Of a stretch of 64,000 nucleotides of DNA, positions 48,857-58,800 are shown in pieces; within the stretch, counting starts at the first letter, position 1; each line of letters opens with the position of its first letter. The position numbers and the translations under genes were made by a program. The notes under the pieces are model-generated. The model searched no databases. It saw only the letters and a list, made by a program, of their open reading frames with translations, and was not told the DNA's origin. Source of the stretch: Gammaproteobacteria bacterium (GTDB lineage Bacteria; Pseudomonadota; Gammaproteobacteria; Ga0077536); assembly GCA_016191285.1 (NCBI GenBank), contig JACPPA010000026.1:1-64000 (forward strand), written 5' to 3'.

Positions 48857-49387
48857 ATGCGCAGGTTTGAACAGCTTCTCCGCAGTAGCCTCGTCCTTGG
48901 GTTCGTCGTGATCTTGAGCGGGTGTGGCGGCTGGTATCTACGCGGCACGGAAAATCCGCTACCGATCAAGCGCGTGTTTGTCACGCTGCCCGCGGCCAAC
49001 AGTTACCTCTATTCGTGGTTCGTGACCCAACTCAGCTATAACAACGTACAAGTCGTCGCGCGCGCGCAGGCTGAAGCCGTGATCGAATTGCGCAACGAGC
49101 AATACGACCGTCGTGTGTTATCGGTGGATCCCGATACCGGCAAGGTGCGCGAAGTTGAATTGGGTCTACAAGTGGAAATGACGGTGCGGGGACCGACGGG
49201 CGATCTCATTTCACCGCCGGAAACCGTGAGCTGGGTTAAGGATTTCGTGTTCGACGAGGCGTCCCTGCTCGGCACTGAAGAAGTCGAGATCACATTGCGC
49301 AGTAAATTAGCCGAAGACGCCGCCCGCGCGCTGATCATTCGGCTTGAAACGATCGATTTCAAACATCCTGGGGCCGATGCAAGTTAA
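48857..49387 (+). CDS. lptE: LPS-assembly lipoprotein LptE
   Basis: A 176-residue outer-membrane lipoprotein. Lipobox ILSGCGG with the acylated cysteine at 23, then the family's GWYLRGTENPLPIKRVFV. LptE plugs and helps assemble LptD, the LPS translocon. Sits between leuS and holA as in most gammaproteobacteria, with 11 bases overlapping holA. Confidence 0.92.
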   Translation: MRRFEQLLRSSLVLGFVVILSGCGGWYLRGTENPLPIKRVFVTLPAANSYLYSWFVTQLSYNNVQVVARAQAEAVIELRNEQYDRRVLSVDPDTGKVREVELGLQVEMTVRGPTGDLISPPETVSWVKDFVFDEASLLGTEEVEITLRSKLAEDAARALIIRLETIDFKHPGADAS

Positions 49388-50441
49388 GCCCGACCGCGTG
49401 GGCGAACAGCTGGGGCGCAAAGGGCTGCAGCGTTGTTATCTCGTCTATGGCCCCGAACCCCTACAGGCCATGGAATGCGCCGATGCCATCCGGGTCGCGG
49501 CCCGTGCCGCGGGGGTTGCCGAGCGCCTGGTGTTCGATGCCAGTACGAGCCCGGATTGGGCCGCGATAAAAGGCGCGGCGGGCAATCTTTCACTCTTCGC
49601 CGAGCAGCGACTACTCGAGATCCGGTTGGGCGGTAAGAAACTCGACAAAGCCGGTAGTGAATGCGTACAGGCCTTGGTTTGTGACCCGCACAGCACAGAC
49701 TTCGTGTTAGTCACCGCCGAAGCCCTCGACCGCACCCAACAAGCGAGCGCGTGGTTCAAGGCGATCGATAAGATCGGAGTAGTGATCGCCTGCCGCGATC
49801 TTGAATTCGGTCTGTATAAGACTTGGTTGTCCGCCCGGGCTGCGGTGCGTGGGCTCAAGTTGAGCACGGAAGCCGTGGATTATTTGGCCTTGCGCGCCGA
49901 AGGAAATCTGCTCGCGGCCGCGCAGGAACTCGATAAATTAACCCTGCTCGCGGCAACCGGCGAGCTCGACCTCACGCAAACCATGGTCGCGGTGGCCGAT
50001 AGCGCGCGCTACGATGTGTTCCAATGTCTGGATACCGCGGTCGCCGGTGGTGCGGCGCGCGTGGTGCGCATGGTGCGTGGATTGCACGAAGAGGGCACGG
50101 AACCGATCGTCCTCGGTTGGAGCATCACGCGCGAGTTGCGCACCTTGGTCCGCCTCGCGGCGGCGCAGGCGAGCGGCGCATCTTTGGAGACTGCCTTGGC
50201 CGAAATGAACGTGTGGTCGACCCGGCAGCCCATGGTGCGTCGCGCCTTGCAACGGTTGTCATTGGGGCATCTCGCGGGGTTGCTTGACGCGAGCATTCGA
50301 CTCGACCAACTTATCAAGGGCTATGGAATTGGCAATGTGTGGGATGAAATCGAATCGCTGTACCTCGCGCTGGCCGGTGGTCCATGGTTGGGACACGGCA
50401 TGGCCCCCGGCGCGGCCCGCTTAGGAGTGCTTGAACGATGA
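49377..50441 (+). CDS. holA: DNA polymerase III delta subunit HolA
   Basis: A 354-residue clamp-loader subunit. [20 protein letters not shown] starts the AAA-like domain and [20 protein letters not shown] follows; the degenerate nucleotide site is normal for delta. [20 protein letters not shown] is the conserved helix region. The ATG at 49377 overlaps the end of lptE; ATGA overlap with proA. Confidence 0.93.
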   Translation: MQVKPDRVGEQLGRKGLQRCYLVYGPEPLQAMECADAIRVAARAAGVAERLVFDASTSPDWAAIKGAAGNLSLFAEQRLLEIRLGGKKLDKAGSECVQALVCDPHSTDFVLVTAEALDRTQQASAWFKAIDKIGVVIACRDLEFGLYKTWLSARAAVRGLKLSTEAVDYLALRAEGNLLAAAQELDKLTLLAATGELDLTQTMVAVADSARYDVFQCLDTAVAGGAARVVRMVRGLHEEGTEPIVLGWSITRELRTLVRLAAAQASGASLETALAEMNVWSTRQPMVRRALQRLSLGHLAGLLDASIRLDQLIKGYGIGNVWDEIESLYLALAGGPWLGHGMAPGAARLGVLER

Positions 50442-51727
50442 GCAGTGTCGCGCCGGTGAGTGAGGGCGCCAACATTTCCGATACCACCGCCTACATCACG
50501 CGGCTTGGGCTGGCCGCGCGCGCGGCCGCGATCACGTTAGCGCGCGCGTCGACGCAGATGAAAAATACCGCGCTGCTCGCCATCGCCACGGAAATCGAAG
50601 CTCAGGCGCCGGTGATTTTGCAGGCCAATGAACGCGATCTGGCCGCAGCTCATGGATTAGATGCGGCAATGCGCGATCGGTTGAGCTTAAACGCCAGCCG
50701 CGTGGCCGCGATGGCGGCCGGCGTGCGCGAAATCGCGAGTCTTAACGACCCCATCGGCGAGATCCAAGACCTCGCGTTTCGACCCTCGGGAATTCAAGTA
50801 GGCCGCATGCGAGTGCCACTCGGCGTGGTGGGGATTATCTACGAAGCGCGACCGAACGTTACCGCCGACGCAGCTGCGTTATGTCTCAAAGCCGGTAACG
50901 CCGTGATCTTACGCGGCGGCTCCGAAGCGCTTCATTCAAACCAAGCGATCGCGCGCTGCATTAGCTTAGGACTTGGCGCGGCCGGGTTACCGATTACCGC
51001 CATTCAAGTGGTGGAAACCGCCGATCGCAGCGCGGTGGGCGCGCTGATTTCGAATCCTGCGGTGGTGGATGTGATCGTGCCGCGCGGCGGTAAAGGGTTG
51101 ATCGAGCGCGTGAGTCGCGAAGCGAAAGTCCCGGTGATCAAACATCTGGACGGCGTGTGCCATGTGTACATCGACGCCGATGCCGACATCGACAAAGCGC
51201 TCCGCGTCGCCTTCAATGCGAAATGCCAGCGCTACGGCACCTGCAATACGCTCGAGACCTTGTTGATCGCCCAGTCGTGCGCCGCCCGCATCTTGCCGCC
51301 GCTGTTTGCCCAATATCGCGCGGCGGGTGTGGAACTCCGCGGCTGCGCGGCGACGCGCGCCATCGACACGACGGTGAAGATGGCGACCGAAGACGATTGG
51401 TATGCTGAATATCTGGCGCCGATTCTCGCGGTGCGCGTGGTGCGCGATCTCGATGAAGCCATGGCGCATATCCGCCAATATGGCTCGCAACACACGGACG
51501 CGATCGTGACCGAGAATCACACCCACGCGCAGCGCTTCCTGCGCGAAGTCGACTCGAGTTCGGTGATGGTGAATGCCTCGACTCGGTTTGCCGATGGGTT
51601 TGAGTATGGGCTCGGCGCCGAAATCGGCATCAGTACCGATAAGTTTCACGCGCGGGGTCCAGTGGGCCTCGAGGGATTGACCTCGCAAAAATGGATCGTG
51701 CTCGGCGATGGTCATGTGCGAAGCTAA
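50438..51727 (+). CDS. proA: gamma-glutamyl phosphate reductase ProA
   Basis: A 429-residue aldehyde dehydrogenase-like enzyme that reduces gamma-glutamyl phosphate in proline synthesis. Motifs: [20 protein letters not shown], catalytic cysteine in [15 protein letters not shown], and [20 protein letters not shown]. Translationally coupled to holA through ATGA. proB is not in the window. Confidence 0.96.
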   Translation: MSSVAPVSEGANISDTTAYITRLGLAARAAAITLARASTQMKNTALLAIATEIEAQAPVILQANERDLAAAHGLDAAMRDRLSLNASRVAAMAAGVREIASLNDPIGEIQDLAFRPSGIQVGRMRVPLGVVGIIYEARPNVTADAAALCLKAGNAVILRGGSEALHSNQAIARCISLGLGAAGLPITAIQVVETADRSAVGALISNPAVVDVIVPRGGKGLIERVSREAKVPVIKHLDGVCHVYIDADADIDKALRVAFNAKCQRYGTCNTLETLLIAQSCAARILPPLFAQYRAAGVELRGCAATRAIDTTVKMATEDDWYAEYLAPILAVRVVRDLDEAMAHIRQYGSQHTDAIVTENHTHAQRFLREVDSSSVMVNASTRFADGFEYGLGAEIGISTDKFHARGPVGLEGLTSQKWIVLGDGHVRS

Positions 51728-51789
51728 GGTCGCACGCGATGCGAGGTTCTTCCGCGTTTGAGGCCGAGTAACACGCCAGAGACGATCGA

Positions 51790-52452
51790 GTGGCGTACCG
51801 CGCCGGCAGCACGCTGTTGAGTACGGCGATTGGGATCCTCGGCGGTACTTTCGATCCAGTCCATAACGGTCACTTACGCCTCGCCATCGAAGTTCGCGAA
51901 GCGTTAAACCTCGCGGAAATCCGTTTGGTTCCCGCGCATCTTCCCAATTTACGCGGCGCGCCGCGGGCAAGCGCCGCGCAACGTTTGGCGCTTCTCGAAG
52001 TGGCGTGTACCGAACCCGGCCTCGTGGTGGATGACCGCGAGCTACGGCGGACGGGGGTGTCGTATAGCGTGGATACCTTATGCGACATACGCACCGAACT
52101 CGGCGCGACGCCGCTGTGTTTTATTTTAGGGCAGGACGCGTTTAATAACCTCCCACGCTGGCATCGCTGGCGCGAATTATTGACGTTCGCCCACCTGGTG
52201 GTCGCGACTCGACCGGGTTACGCGGCGCCGGACGATCCGGAATTGGCCGCGCTCGTCGCGCGCACCGCGGTGACCGAGGTCGCCACCGTGTTGAATCGCG
52301 CAGCCGGACATCTATTTTTTCAAACGATCCCACGCTTACCCATTTCGGCGACCGATCTTAGACGGCGAGTGGCGCAGGGTCGGAGCATCGCGCACCTGAC
52401 GCCGCCCGCGGTCGTCGAGTACATTGCGTCGCATCACCTTTATCACAATTGA
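51790..52452 (+). CDS. nadD: nicotinate-nucleotide adenylyltransferase NadD
   Basis: A 220-residue enzyme of NAD synthesis. Nucleotidyltransferase motif GILGGTFDPVHNGHL and C-terminal PISATDLRRRV. Starts at a GTG; a downstream TTG would also leave the fold intact. Between proA and rsfS. Confidence 0.94.
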   Translation: MAYRAGSTLLSTAIGILGGTFDPVHNGHLRLAIEVREALNLAEIRLVPAHLPNLRGAPRASAAQRLALLEVACTEPGLVVDDRELRRTGVSYSVDTLCDIRTELGATPLCFILGQDAFNNLPRWHRWRELLTFAHLVVATRPGYAAPDDPELAALVARTAVTEVATVLNRAAGHLFFQTIPRLPISATDLRRRVAQGRSIAHLTPPAVVEYIASHHLYHN

Positions 52453-52465
52453 GGAAATCCATCCG

Positions 52466-52843
52466 ATGGCAGTCAGCCCTAAGCAATTACTCACCGCCAC
52501 CACCACGGCGCTCGACGACGGTAAAGCCGTCGATATCAAAGTGCTGGATGTACGCAAATTGACCAGCATGGCCGATTACATGGTGGTCGCCACTGGTCGC
52601 TCATCCCGCCAAGTGCGAGCGTTGGCCGAGCACGTTGCGGAAGCGGCACGCGAACTCAAAAATCGGCCGCTCGGCATGGAAGGTGAAGAGGCTTCGGAAT
52701 GGATCTTGGTTGATCTCGGCGATGTGATCGTCCATGTGATGCAAGCCGAGACCCGCGAATTTTATCAGCTTGAAAAACTATGGGGCGCGCCGAAGCCGCG
52801 CGCGCGTGCCGATAAAGTCGCTGCCAAGGCCGCTGCCGAGTGA
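52466..52843 (+). CDS. rsfS: ribosomal silencing factor RsfS
   Basis: A 125-residue RsfS/DUF143 protein that binds uL14 and blocks subunit joining in starvation. Segments TSMADYMVVATGRSSRQVRA and MEGEEASEWILVDLGDVIVH are diagnostic. GAGGAA lies 10 bases before the ATG at 52466; the frame's upstream start overlaps nadD. Confidence 0.95.
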   Translation: MAVSPKQLLTATTTALDDGKAVDIKVLDVRKLTSMADYMVVATGRSSRQVRALAEHVAEAARELKNRPLGMEGEEASEWILVDLGDVIVHVMQAETREFYQLEKLWGAPKPRARADKVAAKAAAE

Positions 52844-52850
52844 CTACGGT

Positions 52851-53312
52851 ATGCGCTTGCATCTGCTCTGTGTCAGCAAGCGCCCAGCGGTCTGGGTAAG
52901 CGATGCGACGCAAGAATATTTAAAACGCTTGAATGGCAAGCTGGATATTCAATGCCGTGAATTGACGCCAGCGCGCGCCGCCACGCCCGAACAACAACGG
53001 ACGCGTGAGGCCGAGACGATCGCGAAAGCCATTCCCAGCGGCGCGCAGGTCATCGCACTCGATGAACGCGGTGAGCAATGGACTACCGCGGCCTTGGCGG
53101 TCGAACTCGGTATCTGGCGGCACACGCAGAAGGATGTCGCCCTGATCATCGGGGGCGCTGAAGGGTTGGCGGCATCGACGCGGACCAGTGCGGCGCGCGT
53201 GTGGTCGTTATCGCCGCTGACCCTGCCGCATCAATTGGCGCGGGTCATCGTGGTGGAACAGATCTATCGGGCGTGGACGGTGATTGATGGTCATCCCTAT
53301 CATCGCGCGTAA
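52851..53312 (+). CDS. rlmH: 23S rRNA pseudouridine-1915 N3-methyltransferase RlmH
   Basis: A 153-residue SPOUT methyltransferase. MRLHLLCVSKRPAVWV is the N-terminus, IALDERGEQWTTAALA and VALIIGGAEGLAAS form the knot, and LPHQLARVIVVEQIYRAWTV ends it. All conserved. Begins 7 bases after rsfS, a pairing usual in bacteria. Confidence 0.95.
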   Translation: MRLHLLCVSKRPAVWVSDATQEYLKRLNGKLDIQCRELTPARAATPEQQRTREAETIAKAIPSGAQVIALDERGEQWTTAALAVELGIWRHTQKDVALIIGGAEGLAASTRTSAARVWSLSPLTLPHQLARVIVVEQIYRAWTVIDGHPYHRA

Positions 53313-53900
53313 GTGAAATCCGGACCACACCTTTATCTCGCTTCGCGCTCGCCACGGCGCGCCGAATTATTACGCGCGCTGGGTGTTGAATTCGCCGTCG
53401 TCGATGTCGAAGTCGACGAGATGCCGACAGCTGGTGAAGCGGCGGCGACGTATGTCGCGCGGCTGGCCGGCGCCAAGGCGAGAGCGGGCCGCGGTGCACT
53501 CATGACACCCTCTTCGGTGCTCGCCGCCGATACCACGGTGGTCATCGACGATGCGATCTTGGGCAAGCCGCGCGATGAGCTCGACGCCGCCGGCATGTTG
53601 CAACGGCTTTCGAATCGCTGGCATTCGGTTTACACCGCGGTCGCGCTGGAAAGCAGGGTGCAATCCCTGCGCGTGGTCCACACGCGCGTTAAATTCCGCA
53701 CCCTGACGCGCGCCGAAATCGCGGCGTACTGGGTCAGCGGCGAGCCTGCGGACAAAGCGGGCGCCTACGGCATTCAAGGCTTGGGCGGGGCCTTGGTCGA
53801 GCGCATCGACGGCAGCTATTCCAATGTCGTTGGACTGCCGCTGGTCGAGACTGTTGAGCTACTGAACGAGCACGGCGTGGCGCATCGACTCAATCTTTAA
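53313..53900 (+). CDS. maf: Maf family nucleoside triphosphate pyrophosphatase
   Basis: A 195-residue Maf protein. LYLASRSPRRAELLRALG is the N-terminal phosphate-binding loop and VLAADTTVVIDDAILGKPRD the active-site region; GAYGIQGLGGALVERIDGSY follows. YhdE-type enzymes hydrolyse dTTP and UTP. Starts with GTG directly after the rlmH stop. Last gene of the leuS operon. Confidence 0.93.
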   Translation: MKSGPHLYLASRSPRRAELLRALGVEFAVVDVEVDEMPTAGEAAATYVARLAGAKARAGRGALMTPSSVLAADTTVVIDDAILGKPRDELDAAGMLQRLSNRWHSVYTAVALESRVQSLRVVHTRVKFRTLTRAEIAAYWVSGEPADKAGAYGIQGLGGALVERIDGSYSNVVGLPLVETVELLNEHGVAHRLNL

Positions 53901-53936
53901 GCGCCAATTTGGAGCCCCAGCTCGTCGAACTTTCGG

Positions 53937-54066
53937 AGCAGTTGTCGGGTGTGTGCGTAGCGTCATTGTGGAGTGTGCGGCGCAGGGACGCGCCGCACGC
54001 GGAACAGCGACGAGCCGGCCAAGGATGGCCGGCGAGGAAGAGCGGAGCGCATACCCGACAACTGCT
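53937..54066. repeat. three-arm palindromic element
   Basis: Outer arms AGCAGTTGTCGGGT (53937-53950) and its perfect reverse complement (54053-54066) enclose two perfect hairpins. These are GTGCGGCGC-loop-GCGCCGCAC (53975-53998) and GCCGGCC-loop-GGCCGGC (54014-54033). The folded form is a cruciform or three-way junction. It lies between the convergent maf and hppA genes, the place where REPs occur elsewhere in the window. No coding sequence is believable here. Confidence 0.72.
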
Positions 54067-54114
54067 TTGGCCTCGATGTTATGGGTGCGAATCTCTTAGA
54101 ACCCGCCAGTTCGC

Positions 54115-54142
54115 AAAAAAAAGCCCCGCATTGCGGGGCTTC
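54115..54142 (-). terminator. rho-independent terminator of hppA
   Basis: On the minus strand GAAGCCCCGC-AAT-GCGGGGC is followed by TTTTTTTT, starting 24 bases after the hppA stop codon. A strong G/C stem with an eight-base T tract, the clearest terminator in the window. Confidence 0.92.
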
Positions 54143-54165
54143 AAGCGAATGATCAGAGCTCGTGA

Positions 54166-56169
54166 TTACAGCAACGGCACGATCAGGAGCGCGACCAAGT
54201 TGATGATCTTGATCAACGGATTGACCGCCGGGCCGGCGGTGTCTTTGTACGGATCGCCCACCGTGTCGCCAGTGACTGCGGCTTTGTGCGCATCCGAACC
54301 CTTGCCGCCGAAATGCCCATCTTCGATGTATTTTTTCGCGTTATCCCACGCCCCACCGCCGGTGGTCATCGAGATCGCGACGAAAAGACCGGTTACGATC
54401 GTCCCCATCAACACCCCGCCCAAGGCCTGCGGGCCGAGGACGAGGCCAACCACCACCGGCACGAGGATCGGGAGCAAGGACGGCACAATCATTTCCCGGA
54501 TCGCGGAGCGAGTCAGCATGTCGACCGCACGCGAATAGTCGGGTTTCGCCTTGCCTTCCATGATGCCTTTGATTTCGCGGAACTGGCGCCGCACTTCATT
54601 CACCACCGCGCCGGCCGCGCGACCGACCGCCTCCATCGCCATCGCGCCGAACAGATAAGGCACCATGCCACCGATGAACAGCCCAATGATCACCATCGGC
54701 TCGGAGAGATCGAAGGTCACGGATTTGCCGGCTTCGGCTAGCTTATGCGTGTAGTCGGCGAACAAGACCAATGACGCCAAACCGGCGGAACCGATGGCGT
54801 AGCCCTTGGTGACCGCCTTGGTGGTATTGCCCACCGCGTCTAGCGGGTCCGTGATGTTGCGGATCTCCTTCGGCAGTTCGGCCATCTCGGCGATCCCGCC
54901 CGCGTTGTCGGTGATCGGGCCGTAGGCATCGAGTGCGACGATCATGCCGGTCATCGACAACATCGAAGTGGCCGCAATCGCGATCCCATAGAGGCCCGCA
55001 AAGTGATGCGCGCCATATATCGCCGCGCACACCGCGAGCACCGGCAACGCGCACGATTTCATCGAGACCCCAAGGCCGGCGATGATATTCGTGGCATGTC
55101 CAGTCTGTGACGCCGCGGCGACGTGTTGCACCGGACCGTACTCCGTGCCCGTGTAGTACTCGGTGATCCACACGATGATCCCGGTTAACGCCAATCCAAT
55201 CAGCGCGCAGTAGTAGAGCGCCATGGCGTGCTCGCCCATTAAATTGGTGGTGATGAAGTAGAACGCGCCAGCCGCCGATAGGCCCGACACGAACACGCCC
55301 TTGTACAACGCCTTCATGATTTTCTGATCGGGTGCTTTGACAAAGAAGGTCCCGATGATCGAAGCGATGATCGAAGCGCCGCCCAGCACCAGCGGGAATT
55401 GCACCGCGTTCACCCCGAACTCTTTGACCAATAAGCTGCCGAGGACCATCGTCGCGACCACGGTCACCGCGTAGGTCTCGAAGAGATCGGCGGCCATGCC
55501 GGCGCAATCGCCGACGTTGTCACCGACGTTGTCGGCGATCACCGCCGGGTTTCGCGGGTCATCTTCCGGAATTCCAGCTTCGACTTTGCCGACGAGATCC
55601 GCGCCGACGTCCGCACCCTTGGTGAAAATGCCGCCGCCCAGGCGCGCGAAGATCGAGATGAGCGAGCCACCGAACGCGAGTCCGACCAGGCCATGCAACG
55701 TTTGTTCTGGGTCCGCCCCCAGCCACTGCGGCGCCAGCAGGTAATAGCCCGTGCAGCCCAACAGCCCCAAGCCAACGACCAACATGCCGGTGACCGCGCC
55801 GCCCCGAAACGCCACGGCGAGCGCGGCGGCCATGCCGTTATGCGCGGCTTGCGCGGTGCGCACATTGGCGCGCACCGAGACATTCATCCCGATATAGCCC
55901 GTGGCCCCGGACAACAATGCCCCGATTCCAAAGCCGATGGCCGTGAATTTGCCGAGCGAGAACCACAGCGCGACGAACAAGACTGCGCCAACGATTCCGA
56001 TGGCGGTGTATTGGCGATTCAAATACGCCGACGCGCCTTGTTGGATGGCGGCGGCAATTTCCCGCATGCGGGGATTGCCTTCGGGTTGCGCCAAGATCCA
56101 GCGCACCGACCACACGCCGTAGGCGATGGCCAGAAAGCCGCACAGTACCGTAAATCCTAAAGCGGACAT
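54166..56169 (-). CDS. hppA: proton-translocating pyrophosphatase (H+-PPase)
   Basis: A 667-residue membrane pump with about 16 helices that couples pyrophosphate hydrolysis to proton export. PPi site: [20 protein letters not shown] and [10 protein letters not shown]; second acidic cluster near [10 protein letters not shown]. The segment [16 protein letters not shown] has lysine where potassium-dependent pumps have alanine, so the potassium-independent proton-pumping type is expected. Lies just downstream of pfp on the same strand, the arrangement reported for Methylococcus capsulatus. Confidence 0.95.
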   Translation of the reverse strand: MSALGFTVLCGFLAIAYGVWSVRWILAQPEGNPRMREIAAAIQQGASAYLNRQYTAIGIVGAVLFVALWFSLGKFTAIGFGIGALLSGATGYIGMNVSVRANVRTAQAAHNGMAAALAVAFRGGAVTGMLVVGLGLLGCTGYYLLAPQWLGADPEQTLHGLVGLAFGGSLISIFARLGGGIFTKGADVGADLVGKVEAGIPEDDPRNPAVIADNVGDNVGDCAGMAADLFETYAVTVVATMVLGSLLVKEFGVNAVQFPLVLGGASIIASIIGTFFVKAPDQKIMKALYKGVFVSGLSAAGAFYFITTNLMGEHAMALYYCALIGLALTGIIVWITEYYTGTEYGPVQHVAAASQTGHATNIIAGLGVSMKSCALPVLAVCAAIYGAHHFAGLYGIAIAATSMLSMTGMIVALDAYGPITDNAGGIAEMAELPKEIRNITDPLDAVGNTTKAVTKGYAIGSAGLASLVLFADYTHKLAEAGKSVTFDLSEPMVIIGLFIGGMVPYLFGAMAMEAVGRAAGAVVNEVRRQFREIKGIMEGKAKPDYSRAVDMLTRSAIREMIVPSLLPILVPVVVGLVLGPQALGGVLMGTIVTGLFVAISMTTGGGAWDNAKKYIEDGHFGGKGSDAHKAAVTGDTVGDPYKDTAGPAVNPLIKIINLVALLIVPLL

Positions 56170-56209
56170 GGAATAAACCCTCAGATTGATAATGGTCTAG
56201 AGAAGGATT

Positions 56210-56225
56210 CGAGGCTTAAGCCTCG
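56210..56225. promoter_or_regulatory. 16-bp perfect palindrome between pfp and hppA
   Basis: CGAGGCTTAAGCCTCG in the 115-base gap, about 40 bases upstream of the hppA start. It could be a binding site or a weak hairpin. Confidence 0.3.
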
Positions 56226-56284
56226 TGCTTGTTATGGACTTGACCCTCCCCCTTCAGATCAAGCCCGGCGATTTTACTTGGGTT

Positions 56285-57550
56285 TTAGCCGACTTTGAAA
56301 GCCGCGGCGAGCTTTTTCGGGACGGCGACGTTGCGTAGTTTCACATAGTCCGGCAAGCCATCGCGGTACGGTGGATAGTCTTCGCCCGCGATCAAGGGTT
56401 TTAGGTAGCGGCGACAGGCCGTGGTAATGCCGTAGCCATCGGGGGTGATGTAGTCGCGCGGCATCTTGCGCTCTACATTCGCGACTTTGGCGAGGTCCAC
56501 TTCGCCGACCGCCCATCGGTAGGGATCGTCCGCCAGCCGCACGATGGTCGCCATCACCGCACTTTTACCGGCGAGCGCCAATTCAACGGCGGCGCGGCCG
56601 ACGGCATAGGCCTGTTCGACATCGGTTTTCGATGCGATATGCCGCGCCGCGCGTTGCAGATAATCGGCCACCGCCCAATGGTATTTGTATTTTAACCGGT
56701 CTTTGACGAGTGCTGCGATGACGGGCGCCACACCGCCCAATTGCGCATGACCGAACGCATCGCGGGTGCCGGCTTCGGCGACAAATTGACCGGTGGCATT
56801 CTTGATACCCTCGGACACCACGATTGCGCAATAGCCGTGGGCTTTCACATCGGTATCGACGCGGGCGACGAAGTCCTCTGCGTTGAGGGGCAATTCCGGA
56901 AACAGAATTAAATGGGGAGCATCGGCGTCGGTTTCGTGGGCTAACCCGCCGGCGGCGGCGATCCATCCCGCATGGCGGCCCATGACCTCCATGACAAAGA
57001 CTTTGGTGGAGGTCATCGCCATGGAGGCGACGTCGAAGCCCGCTTCGCGGATTGAAACCGCCACATATTTCGCGACCGAACCAAAGCCGGGACAGGTGTC
57101 AGTCACCGGCAAATCGTTATCGACGGTCTTCGGCACATGAATCGCTTGCAAGGGATAGCCGAGCTCAGCGCTCAAGTGCGACACCTTGAGGCAGGTATCC
57201 GCCGAATCGCCGCCGCCGTTGTAGAAAAAATACCCAATATCGTGGGCCCGAAAGACTTCGATCAGCCGTTCGTATTCGGCGCGATTCTCGGCCAGGCCCT
57301 TGAGCTTGTAGCGACAGGATCCGAAAGCGCCAGCGGGCGTGTAGCGGAGCGCGGCAATCGCCGCCGCGGACTCCTGGCTAGTGTCGATCAGCTCCTCGGT
57401 TAACGCGCCGATAATGCCATGCCGGCCGGCATAGACCTTACCGATCCGGCCTGGATATGCCTGCGCGGTCTCGAGTAGCCCGCAAGCGCTGGCATTGATG
57501 ACGGCGGTAACGCCTCCGGATTGGGCATAAAAAGCGTTGCGTGCGGCCAT
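56285..57550 (-). CDS. pfp: pyrophosphate-dependent 6-phosphofructokinase
   Basis: A 421-residue phosphofructokinase. Two positions tell the phosphoryl donor. D115 in NGGGDSADT takes the place of the glycine found in ATP enzymes, and K141 in VPKTVDNDL replaces the glycine of PGTIDND. Both point to pyrophosphate. MEVMGRHAGWIAAAGGL is the fructose-phosphate site. The reaction is reversible and spends PPi instead of ATP. Probably co-transcribed with hppA. Confidence 0.92.
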   Translation of the reverse strand: MAARNAFYAQSGGVTAVINASACGLLETAQAYPGRIGKVYAGRHGIIGALTEELIDTSQESAAAIAALRYTPAGAFGSCRYKLKGLAENRAEYERLIEVFRAHDIGYFFYNGGGDSADTCLKVSHLSAELGYPLQAIHVPKTVDNDLPVTDTCPGFGSVAKYVAVSIREAGFDVASMAMTSTKVFVMEVMGRHAGWIAAAGGLAHETDADAPHLILFPELPLNAEDFVARVDTDVKAHGYCAIVVSEGIKNATGQFVAEAGTRDAFGHAQLGGVAPVIAALVKDRLKYKYHWAVADYLQRAARHIASKTDVEQAYAVGRAAVELALAGKSAVMATIVRLADDPYRWAVGEVDLAKVANVERKMPRDYITPDGYGITTACRRYLKPLIAGEDYPPYRDGLPDYVKLRNVAVPKKLAAAFKVG

Positions 57551-57678
57551 GGTCAGCGTCCTGTGGTGAGATCACGTAGCGTCGAATGGTAGCGGCGCGC
57601 TGAGGTTCAATAAAGACGGGACACATCCCGATGGGGGAACCTACATTTTCAACTACGGAAGCCACGAAGTCTTAAGTA

Positions 57679-57850
57679 TGTTGACGCTGACTGAAAATTG
57701 ACCAACATGGCCGATCCGAATGTGCTCGGCCATTGTTGCTGCCATAGATATGATCGCATGGGTAAAACGCGCTGGAAGGAGTGGTCATTCCAATTTCGGC
57801 AGAATCGGTAAACGCTGGTCAATCGGAGGTCGGCAGCAACAGACGGGTTT
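57679..57850. mobile_element. possible degenerate IS21-type terminal region
   Basis: TGTTGACGCTGACTGAAAAT followed by TGACCA resembles, from memory, the ends of IS21-family elements. Similar TTGACCAG-like stretches recur in inverted form near 57772 and 57818. No transposase or helper ATPase gene remains. The 351-base gap 57551-57901 has nothing else. Identification is tentative. Confidence 0.3.
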
Positions 57851-57901
57851 AGCCGGCACCATGGCTCAATTTGAGGCCGGCGCCAACACATAAGGCGCTC
57901 A

Positions 57902-58516
57902 TTAACGGCGCGTAGTACTTTTTGCCCGCACCGTCGGCGTCGGGGCGCGATACATTTCCAGATACTGCGATGCCGGCTGCAATCCGGTCGCCTGCGCGAT
58001 GCGGTTAGCGCTGGCATAGAACGCGGCGGTCGAAATGATCATCCAGATCGCTTCGTCATCGAAACCGACTTGGCGCAGCACTTGCCGATCCTCATCCGTG
58101 ATGTGCTCGGCTTGAGTCAGCACCTTGACAGCGAAATCGAGCATCGCACGATGGCGCGTCGATAGCGCTGCCATTTTATAATTGCGCGACAGGTATTCAG
58201 CAAATAGCGCGTCGCCGGTCTCGCCACGCATGAGCGCACCGTGATGCGCAGTGCAGTAGACGCAGCCGTTGGTAGCCGCTGAGACCAACGCGATCATCTC
58301 ATGTTCGAGATGCGTTAAACCGGAATCCTCGCGCAGCAACTCCATGTATTGCCCCATGAATGCGCGCAGACGCCGATTGTCGGTCGCGAATAGGCGGATG
58401 AAATGCGGCATGAAGCCGTATTTCTTTTCGATGCCCTTAACCAGCGCAGTCATTTCCGCGTCGAGATTGTTACGCTCCTTGAGATCAAGCGCGTAGATGT
58501 GTTCGCTTCTTTTCAT
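57902..58516 (-). CDS. AhpD-like/carboxymuconolactone decarboxylase family peroxidase-related protein
   Basis: A 204-residue all-helical protein. The redox motif NGCVYCTAHHG (83-93) gives C85, C88 and H92, as in AhpD-like alkyl hydroperoxidases. Length fits the peroxidase-related subgroup. No ahpC adjoins it. Transcribed toward pfp, but a repeat-like gap of 351 bases separates them. Confidence 0.85.
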   Translation of the reverse strand: MKRSEHIYALDLKERNNLDAEMTALVKGIEKKYGFMPHFIRLFATDNRRLRAFMGQYMELLREDSGLTHLEHEMIALVSAATNGCVYCTAHHGALMRGETGDALFAEYLSRNYKMAALSTRHRAMLDFAVKVLTQAEHITDEDRQVLRQVGFDDEAIWMIISTAAFYASANRIAQATGLQPASQYLEMYRAPTPTVRAKSTTRR

Positions 58517-58561
58517 GACTAACTCTCGACTGATTCTGCGCCGACTACAACCCGAAATTTA

Positions 58562-58789
58562 TCACATTACGATCTGATGGTAGTCGCGGACCACCGCGCG
58601 CGCCAGGGGAAGGGAAGTTTGTGATTGCTGGGGTCGGATCTGGCCTTCCTGCTCCGGCCGATTATTTCCCCGATCCACTGATTTAATTCCCTCGAGGCCT
58701 AGGGTTTTGGCAAGCGCTGCGCCACGCCATGCCAAATCCTCCGGCAGCACCACGTACAGGGTGATTTGGCGCGCCAAGTCGCTGCTCAT
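58562..58789 (-). CDS. short open reading frame of unknown status
   Basis: A 75-codon frame beginning MSSDLARQITLYVVLPEDLA in the gap between vapC and the AhpD-like gene, 12 bases after the vapC stop on the same strand. No Shine-Dalgarno sequence and no recognised family. Could be chance. If it is not a gene, 58517-58800 is empty. Confidence 0.2.
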   Translation of the reverse strand: MSSDLARQITLYVVLPEDLAWRGAALAKTLGLEGIKSVDRGNNRPEQEGQIRPQQSQTSLPLARAVVRDYHQIVM

Positions 58790-58800
58790 TACGCGTTAGG

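Noticed and set aside
53909-54538. 209-codon plus-strand frame after maf
   Set aside because: It crosses the three-arm palindrome, the terminator and the antisense of hppA.
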